Positions 9,882-18,674 of a stretch of 32,820 bases of DNA are shown piece by piece. The stretch comes from Candidatus Coprocola pullicola (GTDB lineage: Bacteria; Bacillota; Clostridia; Lachnospirales; Anaerotignaceae), in the NCBI GenBank assembly GCA_018715395.1, contig DVLQ01000198.1, positions 1-32,820 of the forward strand, written 5' to 3'. Every line of letters starts with the position of its first letter. Position 1 is the first letter of the stretch. The notes below the pieces were generated by a model, which had not been told where the DNA came from, searched no databases, and saw only the letters and a list, made by a program, of their open reading frames with translations. Position numbers and translations under genes: made by a program.

Positions 9882-9920
9882 AATAAGAGAAAATCATACT
9901 TTTTATGATTTTCTCTTATT
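9882..9920 (-). terminator. Strong intrinsic terminator of the lipoprotein gene
   Basis: A perfect 17-bp stem (9882-9898 with 9904-9920) around a 5-base loop is followed on the minus strand by a run of Ts. It separates the lipoprotein gene from the chemoreceptor gene. Confidence 0.88.
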
Positions 9921-9929
9921 TCTCATTTT

Positions 9930-10805
9930 TTAAAGGGACACTTCTGTAGCTAATATTGCTTTTTCTGGAATTTCAAAATCTGTCACATTATTAATGTTTT
10001 TATTGATAATAGATAATTTTGCTGTAGAAACATCCAATTTCGCTGCCTCTTGCGCAGATACCCCACTTGTTTGCATTACTTTTCTCATAAGACCTTGCGT
10101 CATTTCAGTCATGTCCATTTCATATTTCACAGGGTATCCTTCTGCATTAATCCACACCGCCACTTTAACATCACTTAATCCTTCATATAATTGGTCAGAA
10201 GTCATATCTATTCCTGCCAACAATGCCTCTAAATTTTTTGTAGTGCCGACACTTTGCATTGTTTCTGCCAAAGTATCTCTAGCAATCACACCTTCATATT
10301 TTGTGGCTTCTTCTGCATTTACTTCTTCTTTACCGACTTCCTTTAAACCTGTAGAACTGTCTAAATATTTTACCATACTCTGCTGTGTATCATATGGCGT
10401 CATTTGCTCTTGCGTTATTTCTTGCTTTATCCAGTTGCCCATCATATTTGTATACATCATTGTTTTGCCATCTTCTTGACCAATATACATCTCTACATTG
10501 TTAGAACCTAACTCTGATACATCTACTGTGGTATTCATTTTTGCCTTTAATGGTTCTACAAAAACAGACATAATTGAATTTGTTTTCATACTAAAATTCT
10601 GACCTGTCATACTCATGACAATTTCCATATCCATTTCAGATTCTACGCTAGTAGCCTCCTGTATTTTTGTTTCTGCAGCTTGTATGATTTCTTCCGGCGT
10701 TAAGGCGGCTGTTTCGCCTTCTGTGGTTGCACTGTTACAAGCAGTCATAGAAACAGCCATTGTAATAGCTAAAATATACCCTATCGCTTTTTTATAAAAT
10801 TTCAC
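9930..10805 (-). CDS. Secreted lipoprotein, DUF6612-like
   Basis: The N-terminus is a lipoprotein signal: KFYKK, a hydrophobic core, then the lipobox SMTAC with the lipidated cysteine near residue 23, so the protein should be anchored outside the membrane. The mature part has the look of the DUF6612 / LolA-LppX-like beta-fold proteins: an opening helix (EEIIQAAETKIQEATSVESEMDM without cysteines), alternating strands and a closing NNVTDFEIPEKA. Ligand and role are unknown. GGGAGG lies one base from the first ATG (10811), too close to use it; the GTG two codons later at 10805 has 7-base spacing and is my start. Its own terminator isolates it from the chemoreceptor. Confidence 0.82.
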   Translation of the reverse strand: MKFYKKAIGYILAITMAVSMTACNSATTEGETAALTPEEIIQAAETKIQEATSVESEMDMEIVMSMTGQNFSMKTNSIMSVFVEPLKAKMNTTVDVSELGSNNVEMYIGQEDGKTMMYTNMMGNWIKQEITQEQMTPYDTQQSMVKYLDSSTGLKEVGKEEVNAEEATKYEGVIARDTLAETMQSVGTTKNLEALLAGIDMTSDQLYEGLSDVKVAVWINAEGYPVKYEMDMTEMTQGLMRKVMQTSGVSAQEAAKLDVSTAKLSIINKNINNVTDFEIPEKAILATEVSL

Positions 10806-10940
10806 TTTCATTCCTCCCTAATTTATTGATCAATTATATTATGTTATATAGCAATCATTATAGCATAATAAATAGTAAAATACTATATTTTTTTTTAAAT
10901 TTTCATAAAATTATTTTATTATTTATTATTTTTCTGTAAA

Positions 10941-10972
10941 ATATGCACCTAAAATCACTTTTAGGTGCATAT
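10941..10972 (-). terminator. Terminator-like stem-loop after glgP
   Basis: A perfect 14-bp stem (ATATGCACCTAAAA with its complement) around a 4-base loop lies 10 bases past the glgP stop. The T-tract is short (TTTAC), so the hairpin does most of the work. Confidence 0.7.
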
Positions 10973-10981
10973 AACAACAAA

Positions 10982-13435
10982 TTATTTTATTTCTAATGGC
11001 TTCAAATTCCAAATTTCATCTGCATATTGCTTAATTGTCCTATCACTAGAGAATTTTCCGCTTTTTGCCACATTAATAATAGATTTTTTTGCCCATTGTT
11101 CTTGATTTTTGTAGGCTTTGTCCACTTCTTGCTGCGCTCTGGCATAGTCTGCATAATCTTCTAATATAAAATACTCATCCGCTCTGCTGCCACCATATCC
11201 ATTGAGTATGGAATCATAAATTTCACGGAACAAATCAGGGTCTTTATCAAACGTACCATTGATTAAACTGGTCAAAATCATACGTACATCTTGGTTAATA
11301 TTACAGATTGCCCAAGGGTCATAAGAATTATCTTTGTATTTTGCAATCACTTCTTCTGCCGTCATACCAAATATAAAAATATTATCTTTTCCAACTTCTT
11401 CATAAATTTCAACGTTTGCTCCATCCATTGTACCAATGGTCAGTGCTCCATTGAGCATAAATTTCATATTACCTGTACCGGAGGCTTCTTTACTTGCTGT
11501 AGAAATTTGCTCGCTTACATCTGCCGCTGGAATGAGCTTTTCCGCCAAAGAAACTCTATAGTTTTCCATAAACACAACCTTTATTTTTCCTTTGATAGAG
11601 TCGTCATTGTTGATTACATCTGCTACACTGTTAATAAGCTTAATAATCAATTTTGCTCTATGATAACCTGCTGCGGCTTTTGCACCAAATATAAATGTTC
11701 TTGGCGTAATATCCAATCCGGGATTATTTTTTAATTGATTATATAATCCAATGATATGAAATACATTTAAAAGCTGTCTTTTATATTCGTGCAATCTCTT
11801 TACTTGTATGTCAAATATAGAATCCGGATTGATTTCAATTCCTTTCTTCTCCTTAATATATTGTGCCAAAGCAATCTTATTGTGTTTTTTTATTTCCATA
11901 AACTCTTTTTGAAATGCTTTATCCTCTGCATAAGGCAAAAGCTTTTCCAGCTCTGTCAATTCTGTGAGCCAGCCGTTTCCAATTGTTTTTGTAATCAAAT
12001 CAGCCAATTTTTTATTGGCATGACCAAGCCATCTTCTTTGAGTAATACCATTTGTTTTATTGTTAAATTTTTCCGGATAAATTTCATAGAAATTTTTTAA
12101 TTCCTGTTTTTTGAGTATTTCTGTATGAAGTGCCGCTACTCCATTGACAGAATGGCTGCCTACAATGGCAAGATAAGCCATGCGAATTTGACCGTCGGCT
12201 ATAATTGCCATATCTCTAATTTTTTGAGGGTCATTTCCAAAACGTTCAATGAGAGCTGCGCAATAGCGTTTGTTGATTTCTTCTACAATTTGATAAATAC
12301 GAGGCAATAGACGGCTAAAAAGCTCCATAGGCCATTTTTCCAAAGCTTCCGCCATAATCGTATGGTTTGTATAAGCACAAACTTTTCTTGTAATTTCCCA
12401 AGCTTGATCCCAAGGAATATCATTTTCATCAACCAATACACGCATCAATTCCGCTATTGCCACAGTGGGATGGGTGTCATTTAACTGAAATGCCACTTTA
12501 TCGGGCAGTTGGTTAAAATCTGTATGTTTTTTCTTAAAGTGCTGTATCACTCTTTGTACCGTTGCAGAAATAAAGAAATATTGTTGTCTTAAACGAAGTT
12601 CCTTTCCCGCATAATGTTCGTCCGCCGGATAAAGCACATCTGTCAATGTATTTGCCAGATTTTGTTCTTCCAACGCTTTTTGATAATTTCCTTCGTTAAA
12701 AGATTTTAAGTCAAATTCATTTTTTGGTTTTGCATCCCAAAGACGCAGTGTGTTGACTGTATTATTGCCATATCCCACCACAGGGTAGTCGTAAGGCACA
12801 GCAATGACAGAATGATAATTTTCCTGCACAAATCTATAGCCTCCTTCAGGCTTTTCTACAGCGCGAACATTGCCGCCAAATTTTACTTCAATGGTATAAT
12901 CATTTCTTTTAATTGCCCAAGGATCGCCATGCTCTAACCAGTTATCAGGAACCTCTACTTGATAGCCATTTTCAATTTTTTGTTCAAAAATGCCATAATG
13001 ATAACGAATGCCACAACCATATGCCGGCAATTGTAATGTAGAAAGGGAATCTAAAAAACAAGCTGCCAAACGACCTAATCCGCCATTGCCTAAGCCTGGG
13101 TCTGGTTCCATATCTTCTATCTTATTATAATCAATGCCTAATTCATCAAATGCTCCTTTAATTTCATCATACATCATTAGATTCATGACTGTATTGCCCA
13201 AAAAACGTCCCATCAAAAATTCCATGGAAAGATAATACACTACTTTTACATCTTTGTTTCTATAATCATCATGGGTTTTAATCCACTTATCGGCAATCAC
13301 ATCTCGAATTGCAAATACAGCCGCCTGATAAATCTCTTCCGGCGTTGCTTCGTCAATGGTTTTGCGATAAAGATTTTTTACATTGTTTATAATTTCCTGT
13401 TTGATTTGTTCTTTACTTAAGCCTGTATAATTCAT
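10982..13435 (-). CDS. glgP: Glycogen / alpha-glucan phosphorylase
   Basis: This GT35 enzyme releases glucose 1-phosphate from alpha-1,4-glucans with inorganic phosphate and PLP, in cytoplasmic glycogen use. The protein is 817 residues, full length. Motifs seen are DVKVVYYLSMEFLMGR, EPDPGLGNGGLGRLAACFLDS, QLNDTHPTVAIAELMR, FDIQVKRLHEYKRQLLN, and EASGTGNMKFMLNGALTIG, whose lysine at 658 is the PLP-binding residue. GGGAGG lies 6 bases before the ATG. No other glycogen gene is next to it, so it appears to be transcribed alone. Confidence 0.96.
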   Translation of the reverse strand: MNYTGLSKEQIKQEIINNVKNLYRKTIDEATPEEIYQAAVFAIRDVIADKWIKTHDDYRNKDVKVVYYLSMEFLMGRFLGNTVMNLMMYDEIKGAFDELGIDYNKIEDMEPDPGLGNGGLGRLAACFLDSLSTLQLPAYGCGIRYHYGIFEQKIENGYQVEVPDNWLEHGDPWAIKRNDYTIEVKFGGNVRAVEKPEGGYRFVQENYHSVIAVPYDYPVVGYGNNTVNTLRLWDAKPKNEFDLKSFNEGNYQKALEEQNLANTLTDVLYPADEHYAGKELRLRQQYFFISATVQRVIQHFKKKHTDFNQLPDKVAFQLNDTHPTVAIAELMRVLVDENDIPWDQAWEITRKVCAYTNHTIMAEALEKWPMELFSRLLPRIYQIVEEINKRYCAALIERFGNDPQKIRDMAIIADGQIRMAYLAIVGSHSVNGVAALHTEILKKQELKNFYEIYPEKFNNKTNGITQRRWLGHANKKLADLITKTIGNGWLTELTELEKLLPYAEDKAFQKEFMEIKKHNKIALAQYIKEKKGIEINPDSIFDIQVKRLHEYKRQLLNVFHIIGLYNQLKNNPGLDITPRTFIFGAKAAAGYHRAKLIIKLINSVADVINNDDSIKGKIKVVFMENYRVSLAEKLIPAADVSEQISTASKEASGTGNMKFMLNGALTIGTMDGANVEIYEEVGKDNIFIFGMTAEEVIAKYKDNSYDPWAICNINQDVRMILTSLINGTFDKDPDLFREIYDSILNGYGGSRADEYFILEDYADYARAQQEVDKAYKNQEQWAKKSIINVAKSGKFSSDRTIKQYADEIWNLKPLEIK

Positions 13436-13630
13436 ATTAAACCTCCCATATAATAAAATACCTTCGCAATTTTATACAAATTGCTGCTTCTACTACTATA
13501 ACAGAGGTTTTATGACATTGCAAATAGGAAATGTAAAAATTGATGCATTTTATATACCATTGCATCATATAAAATGCTGTATCTTTCTTCATTTCATATT
13601 ATTGTTTCTAAAAACAATATTGCTGTTTTG

Positions 13631-14104
13631 TCATATAGGAAAAATCATTATAATACCTGATAAAAATCCTATCACTCCTAACAATGCCAGTTTCATTTTC
13701 TTTTTATTATCTTTTTCCTCCGGCAATATTCCGCCACAAGCCAATAACAAAAACAATCCGCTCAAAAAAGCAAATGGTAGACAAAAAATGCTGCCTTGTA
13801 TTTTCAAAAAATTCCATAGGAACACTGCCAATGTAAAAGCTCCACAATGTAATAAAGCATAGCATTTTTTTCCATAACCAAAATCATTTGTCTTCTGCTC
13901 TAAAAAAGAACTAATCAGTACTCCTGCTACCAATAAAAAAGAAGTGCTCCAAAAAAAACGTCCTTCTAATACAATAGGCAAAAAACAAAAACATAGAAAT
14001 GATAAAAATACTCCATCAAAAAAGCCTATGATACAAGGAAATTTTCTTTCTAAAAACAGTATAAAAATCCAAAACGCCGCTAAAAATACTATCCAATGCT
14101 GCAT
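13631..14104 (-). CDS. Small polytopic membrane protein, unknown
   Basis: I do not recognise the family. From the ATG at 14104 the protein has 157 residues, very hydrophobic, with about five membrane segments and one charged loop (EEKDNKKKMK) before the last. That ATG has a GGGGGAG ribosome site 11 bases upstream. The longer frame to 14209 lacks a ribosome site and would add a stretch that reads like neighbouring decayed sequence. Cysteines are frequent (CFCF, HCGAF, CGG) but form no known metal site. It could be a permease fragment; the surrounding DNA to its left strand-wise upstream is decayed. Confidence 0.5.
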   Translation of the reverse strand: MQHWIVFLAAFWIFILFLERKFPCIIGFFDGVFLSFLCFCFLPIVLEGRFFWSTSFLLVAGVLISSFLEQKTNDFGYGKKCYALLHCGAFTLAVFLWNFLKIQGSIFCLPFAFLSGLFLLLACGGILPEEKDNKKKMKLALLGVIGFLSGIIMIFPI

Positions 14105-14805
14105 CTCTATACACGCTCCCCCAAATGGTGTTATAGTATATGCAAAATTTTTAAAAAAATGTATAAAATAGTATATCTTTGATCGTATTATACCGTCTTC
14201 CTTCTGCAATTACAGCTTTTTTCTGATTATTGCCAATCACAAATATCTTATTATTCTCAAAAAAATATAATCACCGCCCATTTGGTGTAAGTACAATAAA
14301 GCAGTTTTTTTCAATTCATTTTTCTTTTAGAAAAATAATCACAATATCTTCGTCAAAATGAAATATTATTCAGCTTTATATGGAGTCATAAATATTTTTT
14401 GAGGATTATTTCCTTTTTTTACAATATTATTAAAATCTTTAAACAAAATCATTTTTTTCGGTGTTAAAAAAATAGTATGTTTGAGTCTTCTCTATATTAC
14501 TTTTTATTACATAACCTTTTTATCAATGATAAAAACCATTTGTAATATTGTTGGTTTTAAATTTTATGGTTTTTTTGATGTTTTTTGATCAATGCTATAC
14601 CATATGAATGACTTTTAAAAAATAATTTGCAATACTTGCCTATGGTTTATTTGCAAAAAATGGGCTTTTCTTCATTTATAGCTGTATCTAATTAAAAAAG
14701 TATTATGGCTTTTGTCTCCTTTTGAATATATACGCAAAGCCGAAACTATCTTTACCAAATGTTTCTATTTTTGTAGACATTTCCTCTCTTGGTTATAAAC
14801 TGTAC
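14105..14805. other. Non-coding, probably decayed sequence
   Basis: About 700 bases with no intact gene. Minus-strand fragments in different frames look protein-like, for example HFDEDIVIIFLKEK near 14340 and a 25-codon frame with AGAGAGG at 14703-14780, but stops interrupt everything. I read it as old gene decay; no RNA gene or repeat is evident. Confidence 0.4.
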
Positions 14806-14979
14806 TTAAACAAGAAAATCTCGTTTGTTTTCATCTGTTCTAAAATATATAACAACTTCATCTATTAATGCTTTCTTACTTCTGTTTTCTATAACAATTT
14901 GCATTGTAACAGCACAATGTGAATCTTTTTCAAAATAAATTCCTTTGTAAAAAAAGTCATTTTTCCTTTTTTTGTAGTG
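14806..14979 (-). pseudogene. 3-prime remnant of an unknown gene cut by an IS
   Basis: An open minus-strand frame without a start codon runs from the end of the zinc-ribbon IS relic to a stop at 14806. It encodes about 57 codons of well-formed protein sequence including GIYFEKDSHCAVTMQIVIEN and DEVVIYFRTDENKRDF. The upstream part of the gene is missing where the IS terminal repeat begins at 14980. Family unknown. Confidence 0.45.
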
Positions 14980-15355
14980 GATTCTGTTATGTTAAAATGA
15001 TACAGAAAACAACTCCTTATCGAAAATATAATAAAATGAACTAAAACACTATTTCTCCCAAAAAGGTGCTGTTACTATGTATCAATATAATCCTTACTTT
15101 TAAAGATTTGCTATTTCTTGTTCTCATTGCCTTTACCGTTATGGAAAAGGTAAATGCCAAAACCAAAAATATATTTGTCTTAAATATCATCATCATTTTA
15201 CTCTAGAACCGAATGGAATAAAACCTTCTTATAAAAGCTATCCCAAATGCTCTCAGAAATACTTTTGACTGGCACAAATACGACTTTTCCATCCATTTTA
15301 AGTATCGTTCTAATTTGTTGTAAATGTCATCATTCCTTTACTTTAAAGCATAATA
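14980..15355 (+). mobile_element. Zinc-ribbon transposase IS relic (parent type of the 2683-3103 element)
   Basis: It opens with the terminal sequence GATTCTGTTATGTTAAAATG, nearly identical to the right end of the element at 2683-3103. About 95 bases in, after a GGTG ribosome site, an ATG at 15077 starts a frame (one internal TAA, stop at 15266) with SCSHCLYRYGKGKCQNQKYI, then LKYHHHFTLEP and SYKSYPKCSQKYF. A frameshifted second ribbon CCKCHHSFTLKH follows near 15330. This is the paired zinc-ribbon N-terminus of a DDE-type transposase; the catalytic domain and the other end are gone. IS6-like by its termini, IS1595 as alternative. Confidence 0.7.
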
Positions 15356-15360
15356 AAATT

Positions 15361-15555
15361 AGGACCACCGGCTTAGCCGGTGGTTTGCTCTATCCCTAAA
15401 AAGGGCTATTACCAACAGCGCTTGTGAGCACTTTGAAAGTTCGTCAAATGCTCTTCTTCCTCAATTCCTTCCTTTGGAGGCTATTTTTATTTGTTTGGTT
15501 TTACTTTTTGAACGAAATAAGTCTTTGACAAAGGATTACCCACTTTCTTGCCACC
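15361..15555 (-). mobile_element. Right-end fragment of an IS200/IS605-type element (copy C)
   Basis: A perfect 10-bp stem at 15364-15384 (ACCACCGGCT with AGCCGGTGGT) and the following 170 bases match the right ends of the elements at 23861 and 27167, including the TnpA tail IKIA. No tnpA core or left end is present. It abuts the 3-prime end of the chromate transporter pair. Confidence 0.65.
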
Positions 15556-15595
15556 CTCAAATGTTTTTATTCTATTAAAAAACGTCTTTTTATAA

Positions 15596-16165
15596 TTAAA
15601 ACTGAAATATAATACCTATCATTGCTCCTAATACAATATAAAAAATAGGATGTTTATCAAATTTATTCATCAACACAAAAAATACAACAAATAATATACA
15701 GGCTTTTGGCTGAAAAAAATTTGCCCAATCAACTTTACCGCTTTTTAAAGCGTCCATATGAAATAAAGACTCTACCAAAACACTAAAACCTGCTGCTGCA
15801 ATTAAACCTGTTACAGTAGGACGTAGTGTAGAAAATACTTGCTCTACATACTTACTGTCTCTAAATTTTTTTAAAAATTTAGAAATTAATATTATAATTA
15901 TCATAGATGGTGTTACAATTCCCAATGTAGCAATAATACCGCCTAAAATTCCCATATTTTGAAAACCAGCATATGTAGCCATATTAATGCCCAAAGGACC
16001 GGGAGTAGATTCTGAAACAGCAATCATATCTGATATCATATCTTTTGTAAACCAGTCATATTTATCTGCCATATCATATAAAAACGGAAGGGCTGCCAAT
16101 CCACCGCCTATGGCAAATAATCCTGTTTTAAAAAATTCTCCAAAAAGTATTAATGCCTCCATCAT
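15596..16165 (-). CDS. Chromate transporter-type subunit (second of pair)
   Basis: One half-size CHR-family membrane protein (189 residues). Seen: the family opener FGEFFKTGLFAIGGGLAALP, the SESTPGPLGINMATYAGF motif (the T-PGP signature), and about five to six membrane segments. Its ATG overlaps the stop of the first subunit by 4 bases (ATGA), so the two are co-translated and probably form a heterodimer, as known for short-chain CHR pairs. CHR proteins export chromate in some bacteria, but in anaerobic Firmicutes the natural substrate is unknown. It closes the yqhQ-prmC-prfA run. Confidence 0.88.
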   Translation of the reverse strand: MMEALILFGEFFKTGLFAIGGGLAALPFLYDMADKYDWFTKDMISDMIAVSESTPGPLGINMATYAGFQNMGILGGIIATLGIVTPSMIIIILISKFLKKFRDSKYVEQVFSTLRPTVTGLIAAAGFSVLVESLFHMDALKSGKVDWANFFQPKACILFVVFFVLMNKFDKHPIFYIVLGAMIGIIFQF

Positions 16166-16707
16166 ACTTTTTTCATTCCCTTCAAAACAGGCAGTAAAAT
16201 ACCGATTGCTCCTCCTGCCAATACAATAATAATAGGAGAAACATCAAATATTGCCGAAGCAAAAAAAGCAACTATGGCTAATAGAGCACAAATCTTATCT
16301 ATAACTGTTTTTTTCCACATACGAATGACAGCATTGCAAATCAATACTCCTACAACAGCGCGAATGGCTTCAAAAGCATGCTGTACAACAGGCAGTTGTG
16401 AAAAATTGTTTAAAAAAGCAGCAATTATCATAATAATGATAAGAGAAGGAAACACTACCCCTGCCGTTGCTACAATGCCGCCTAAAATTCCCCTTCTTTT
16501 ATACCCTATAAAAGTAGCCGTATTCACGGCAATGACACCGGGAGCGCATTGTCCTACAGCAAAGTAATCCATGACTTCATCGTCTGTCGCCCACCTTTTT
16601 TTTTGTACTACCTCTCTTTGAATCATAGGAAGCATAGCATAGCCTCCCCCAAATGTAAAACCGCCAATACGACAAAACGTTAAAAACAAATCTGCCAAAT
16701 CTTTCAT
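16162..16707 (-). CDS. Chromate transporter-type subunit (first of pair)
   Basis: The N-terminal partner of a short-chain CHR pair, 181 residues from the ATG at 16707. Seen: LFLTFCRIGGFTFGGGYAMLP, then VGQCAPGVIAVNTATFIGY, which carries the PG motif of the family, then four to five membrane segments. A GTG eight codons upstream would also be in frame, but AAGGA sits inside that extension and fits the ATG at 11-base spacing. It begins 32 bases after prfA on the same strand, with no terminator between, so it is probably read through from the prfA transcript. Confidence 0.88.
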   Translation of the reverse strand: MKDLADLFLTFCRIGGFTFGGGYAMLPMIQREVVQKKRWATDDEVMDYFAVGQCAPGVIAVNTATFIGYKRRGILGGIVATAGVVFPSLIIIMIIAAFLNNFSQLPVVQHAFEAIRAVVGVLICNAVIRMWKKTVIDKICALLAIVAFFASAIFDVSPIIIVLAGGAIGILLPVLKGMKKV

Positions 16708-16739
16708 GTCAACATCATTCCTTCTTTTCACAGATATCT

Positions 16740-17807
16740 TTAAGAGCCCATTTGTAATTTTTTTGCTTGGTCTGTTGTAATGAGCGTATTCATAATTTCG
16801 TCCAAATCGCCGTCTAATATACCATCTAATTTATGAAGGGTCAATCCTACTCTATGGTCTGTTACACGTCCCTGAGGAAAATTATAAGTACGGATTCTTT
16901 CACTTCTGTCGCCGGTACCTACTTGAGATCGTCTGTCTGCTGAAATTTCCGCATCATGTTTTGCCTGCTCCATTTCATACAAGCGAGCATAAAGCACTTT
17001 CAATGCCTGGGCTTTATTTTTAATTTGAGATTTTTCATTTTGGCAGGATACTACAATTCCTGTAGGAATATGAGTGACACGAACAGCAGAATCTGTTGTA
17101 TTGACACACTGCCCCCCATTTCCCGAGGAACGAAATACATCAATACGCACATCATTCATATCCAAATGAACATCAACTTCTTCCGCCTCAGGCAATACGG
17201 CTACGGTTACAGTAGAGGTATGAATTCTGCCGCCGCTTTCTGTAGAGGGAATTCTTTGCACCCGATGCACGCCGCTTTCATATTTTAAACGAGAATAGGC
17301 TCCTTGTCCTTGTATCATAAATGAAATTTCTTTAAATCCGCCCAAATCACTTTCATTAGAATTCATAATTTCTGTTTTCCAGCGTCTTCTCTCTGCATAA
17401 CGGCAATACATACGAAATAAATCTCCCGCAAAAAGCGCCGCTTCATCTCCTCCTGCGCCGCCTCTGATTTCTACAATCACATTTTTTTCATCATTGGGAT
17501 CTTTTGGTAAAAGCAATACTGTCAGTTCTTTTTTCAATATTTCTATTTTTGCTTTATTTTCTGACAGTTCTTCTTTTACGAGTTCTTTCATATCATCTTC
17601 CAGTTTTTCTGCTAAAAGTCCTAAATTTTCAGCAATTTCTTTTTCCGTTTTTTGGTATTGTCTATACTTTTCTACAATGGGGGTCAAATCGCTGTATTCC
17701 TTCATCAGCTTACGCCATTGTGTCTGGTCTGCAATCATATCAGGGTCATTGACTTGGTCTGTCAACTGTACATATTTTCCTTCAATCTCTGCCAAACGCT
17801 CCAACAT
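16740..17807 (-). CDS. prfA: Peptide chain release factor 1
   Basis: RF1 recognises UAA and UAG and triggers peptide release on the ribosome. The protein is 355 residues. Seen: [19 protein letters not shown], the codon-recognition tripeptide PST at 187-189 in [16 protein letters not shown] (RF1 uses P-x-T; RF2 would have SPF), and GGQ at 231-233 in [14 protein letters not shown]. Cysteine rather than histidine follows GGQ, which to my knowledge also occurs in clostridial RF1. AGAGG lies 9 bases before the ATG. Next to prmC, whose product methylates the GGQ glutamine. Confidence 0.97.
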   Translation of the reverse strand: MLERLAEIEGKYVQLTDQVNDPDMIADQTQWRKLMKEYSDLTPIVEKYRQYQKTEKEIAENLGLLAEKLEDDMKELVKEELSENKAKIEILKKELTVLLLPKDPNDEKNVIVEIRGGAGGDEAALFAGDLFRMYCRYAERRRWKTEIMNSNESDLGGFKEISFMIQGQGAYSRLKYESGVHRVQRIPSTESGGRIHTSTVTVAVLPEAEEVDVHLDMNDVRIDVFRSSGNGGQCVNTTDSAVRVTHIPTGIVVSCQNEKSQIKNKAQALKVLYARLYEMEQAKHDAEISADRRSQVGTGDRSERIRTYNFPQGRVTDHRVGLTLHKLDGILDGDLDEIMNTLITTDQAKKLQMGS

Positions 17808-17822
17808 AACATTACACCTCTC

Positions 17823-18674
17823 TTAAACACATTTCTTTTTTCCCAGTACAACTCTGTCTAATCCTGCCAAATCTTTTCGTATCTCAACATTGTCAAAACC
17901 ATTTTTTTGTAACAATTTGCTGACTGTTTCCCCTTGGTCATAACCAATTTCAAAAAAGAACCAGCCTCCTTGTTTCAAATAATTTTTTCCCTCAGTTATG
18001 ATTTTTTCATAAAACAAAGTGCCATTTTCTCCCCCATCCAGTGCCAAATGAGGTTCAAAGCATTTTACAGACGTCATTAAATTCTCTATTTCTTTTGTGG
18101 CAATATAAGGAGGGTTTGATACTATCATATCCAAGTTGTTTTTCCAATTTTGAGGAACTTGTGTAAATAAATCGCTTTTTATCCATGTTATGGAAACATG
18201 ATTCCGGCAGGCATTTTTTTTAGCCGTTTCAATCGCCGCATCACTAATGTCAATACCACAAAGAGAAAAATCTCCGTATTTTGCCATACTAACTGCAATA
18301 CACCCTGTTCCCGTACAAATATCCAATCCTCTTTTTAAATTTTCTTTTTCAGCATATTCCAAAACAGCTTCTACCAATATCTCTGTGTCAGCCCTTGGAA
18401 TCAAAACGCCTTCTTCTACAAAAAAGTCTAGCCCCATAAATTCACATTTGCCTATCATATATTGCACCGGCTTACCTTGTTCTCTTTGCTGCAAAGCAGA
18501 GAAAAATTCCTTTTCCTCTGCTTGTGTCAACATAAAATCATTTTTTGTATATAATTGTACTTTTGTAAAGGATATGATATGCATTAAAAGTAATTCTGCA
18601 TCAATTGCATAGCTTTCTATATTTGCCTTTTTTAATTTATTCTTTCCCAAAAAAAGGGCTTGTTCTACATTCAT
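17823..18674 (-). CDS. prmC: Release factor glutamine methyltransferase
   Basis: PrmC transfers a methyl group from SAM to the glutamine of the GGQ motif in RF1 and RF2. The protein is 283 residues, usual length. Seen: an N-terminal helical domain, PVQYMIGKCEFMGLDF (substrate-binding stretch), IPRADTEILVE, the SAM loop DICTGTGCIAVS at 118-129, and the catalytic NPPY at 187-190. Its ATG overlaps the yqhQ stop by 4 bases, and prfA follows after 15 bases, so yqhQ, prmC and prfA are one operon. Confidence 0.96.
   Translation of the reverse strand: MNVEQALFLGKNKLKKANIESYAIDAELLLMHIISFTKVQLYTKNDFMLTQAEEKEFFSALQQREQGKPVQYMIGKCEFMGLDFFVEEGVLIPRADTEILVEAVLEYAEKENLKRGLDICTGTGCIAVSMAKYGDFSLCGIDISDAAIETAKKNACRNHVSITWIKSDLFTQVPQNWKNNLDMIVSNPPYIATKEIENLMTSVKCFEPHLALDGGENGTLFYEKIITEGKNYLKQGGWFFFEIGYDQGETVSKLLQKNGFDNVEIRKDLAGLDRVVLGKKKCV

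Noticed and set aside
9860..9890. Possible sigma-D promoter (GTCGATAT) for the chemoreceptor
   Set aside because: The -10-like box lacks a matching -35 at the right distance; the area overlaps the upstream terminator.
14210..14700. Protein-like fragments including a stretch resembling YLH-GGDYI of RemB/DUF370 proteins
   Set aside because: Matches are short, in different frames and interrupted by stops; cannot be supported as a gene.
16740..17807. GGQC instead of GGQH in release factor 1 as an anomaly
   Set aside because: To my knowledge this variation also occurs in other clostridial RF1 proteins, and the catalytic GGQ is intact.
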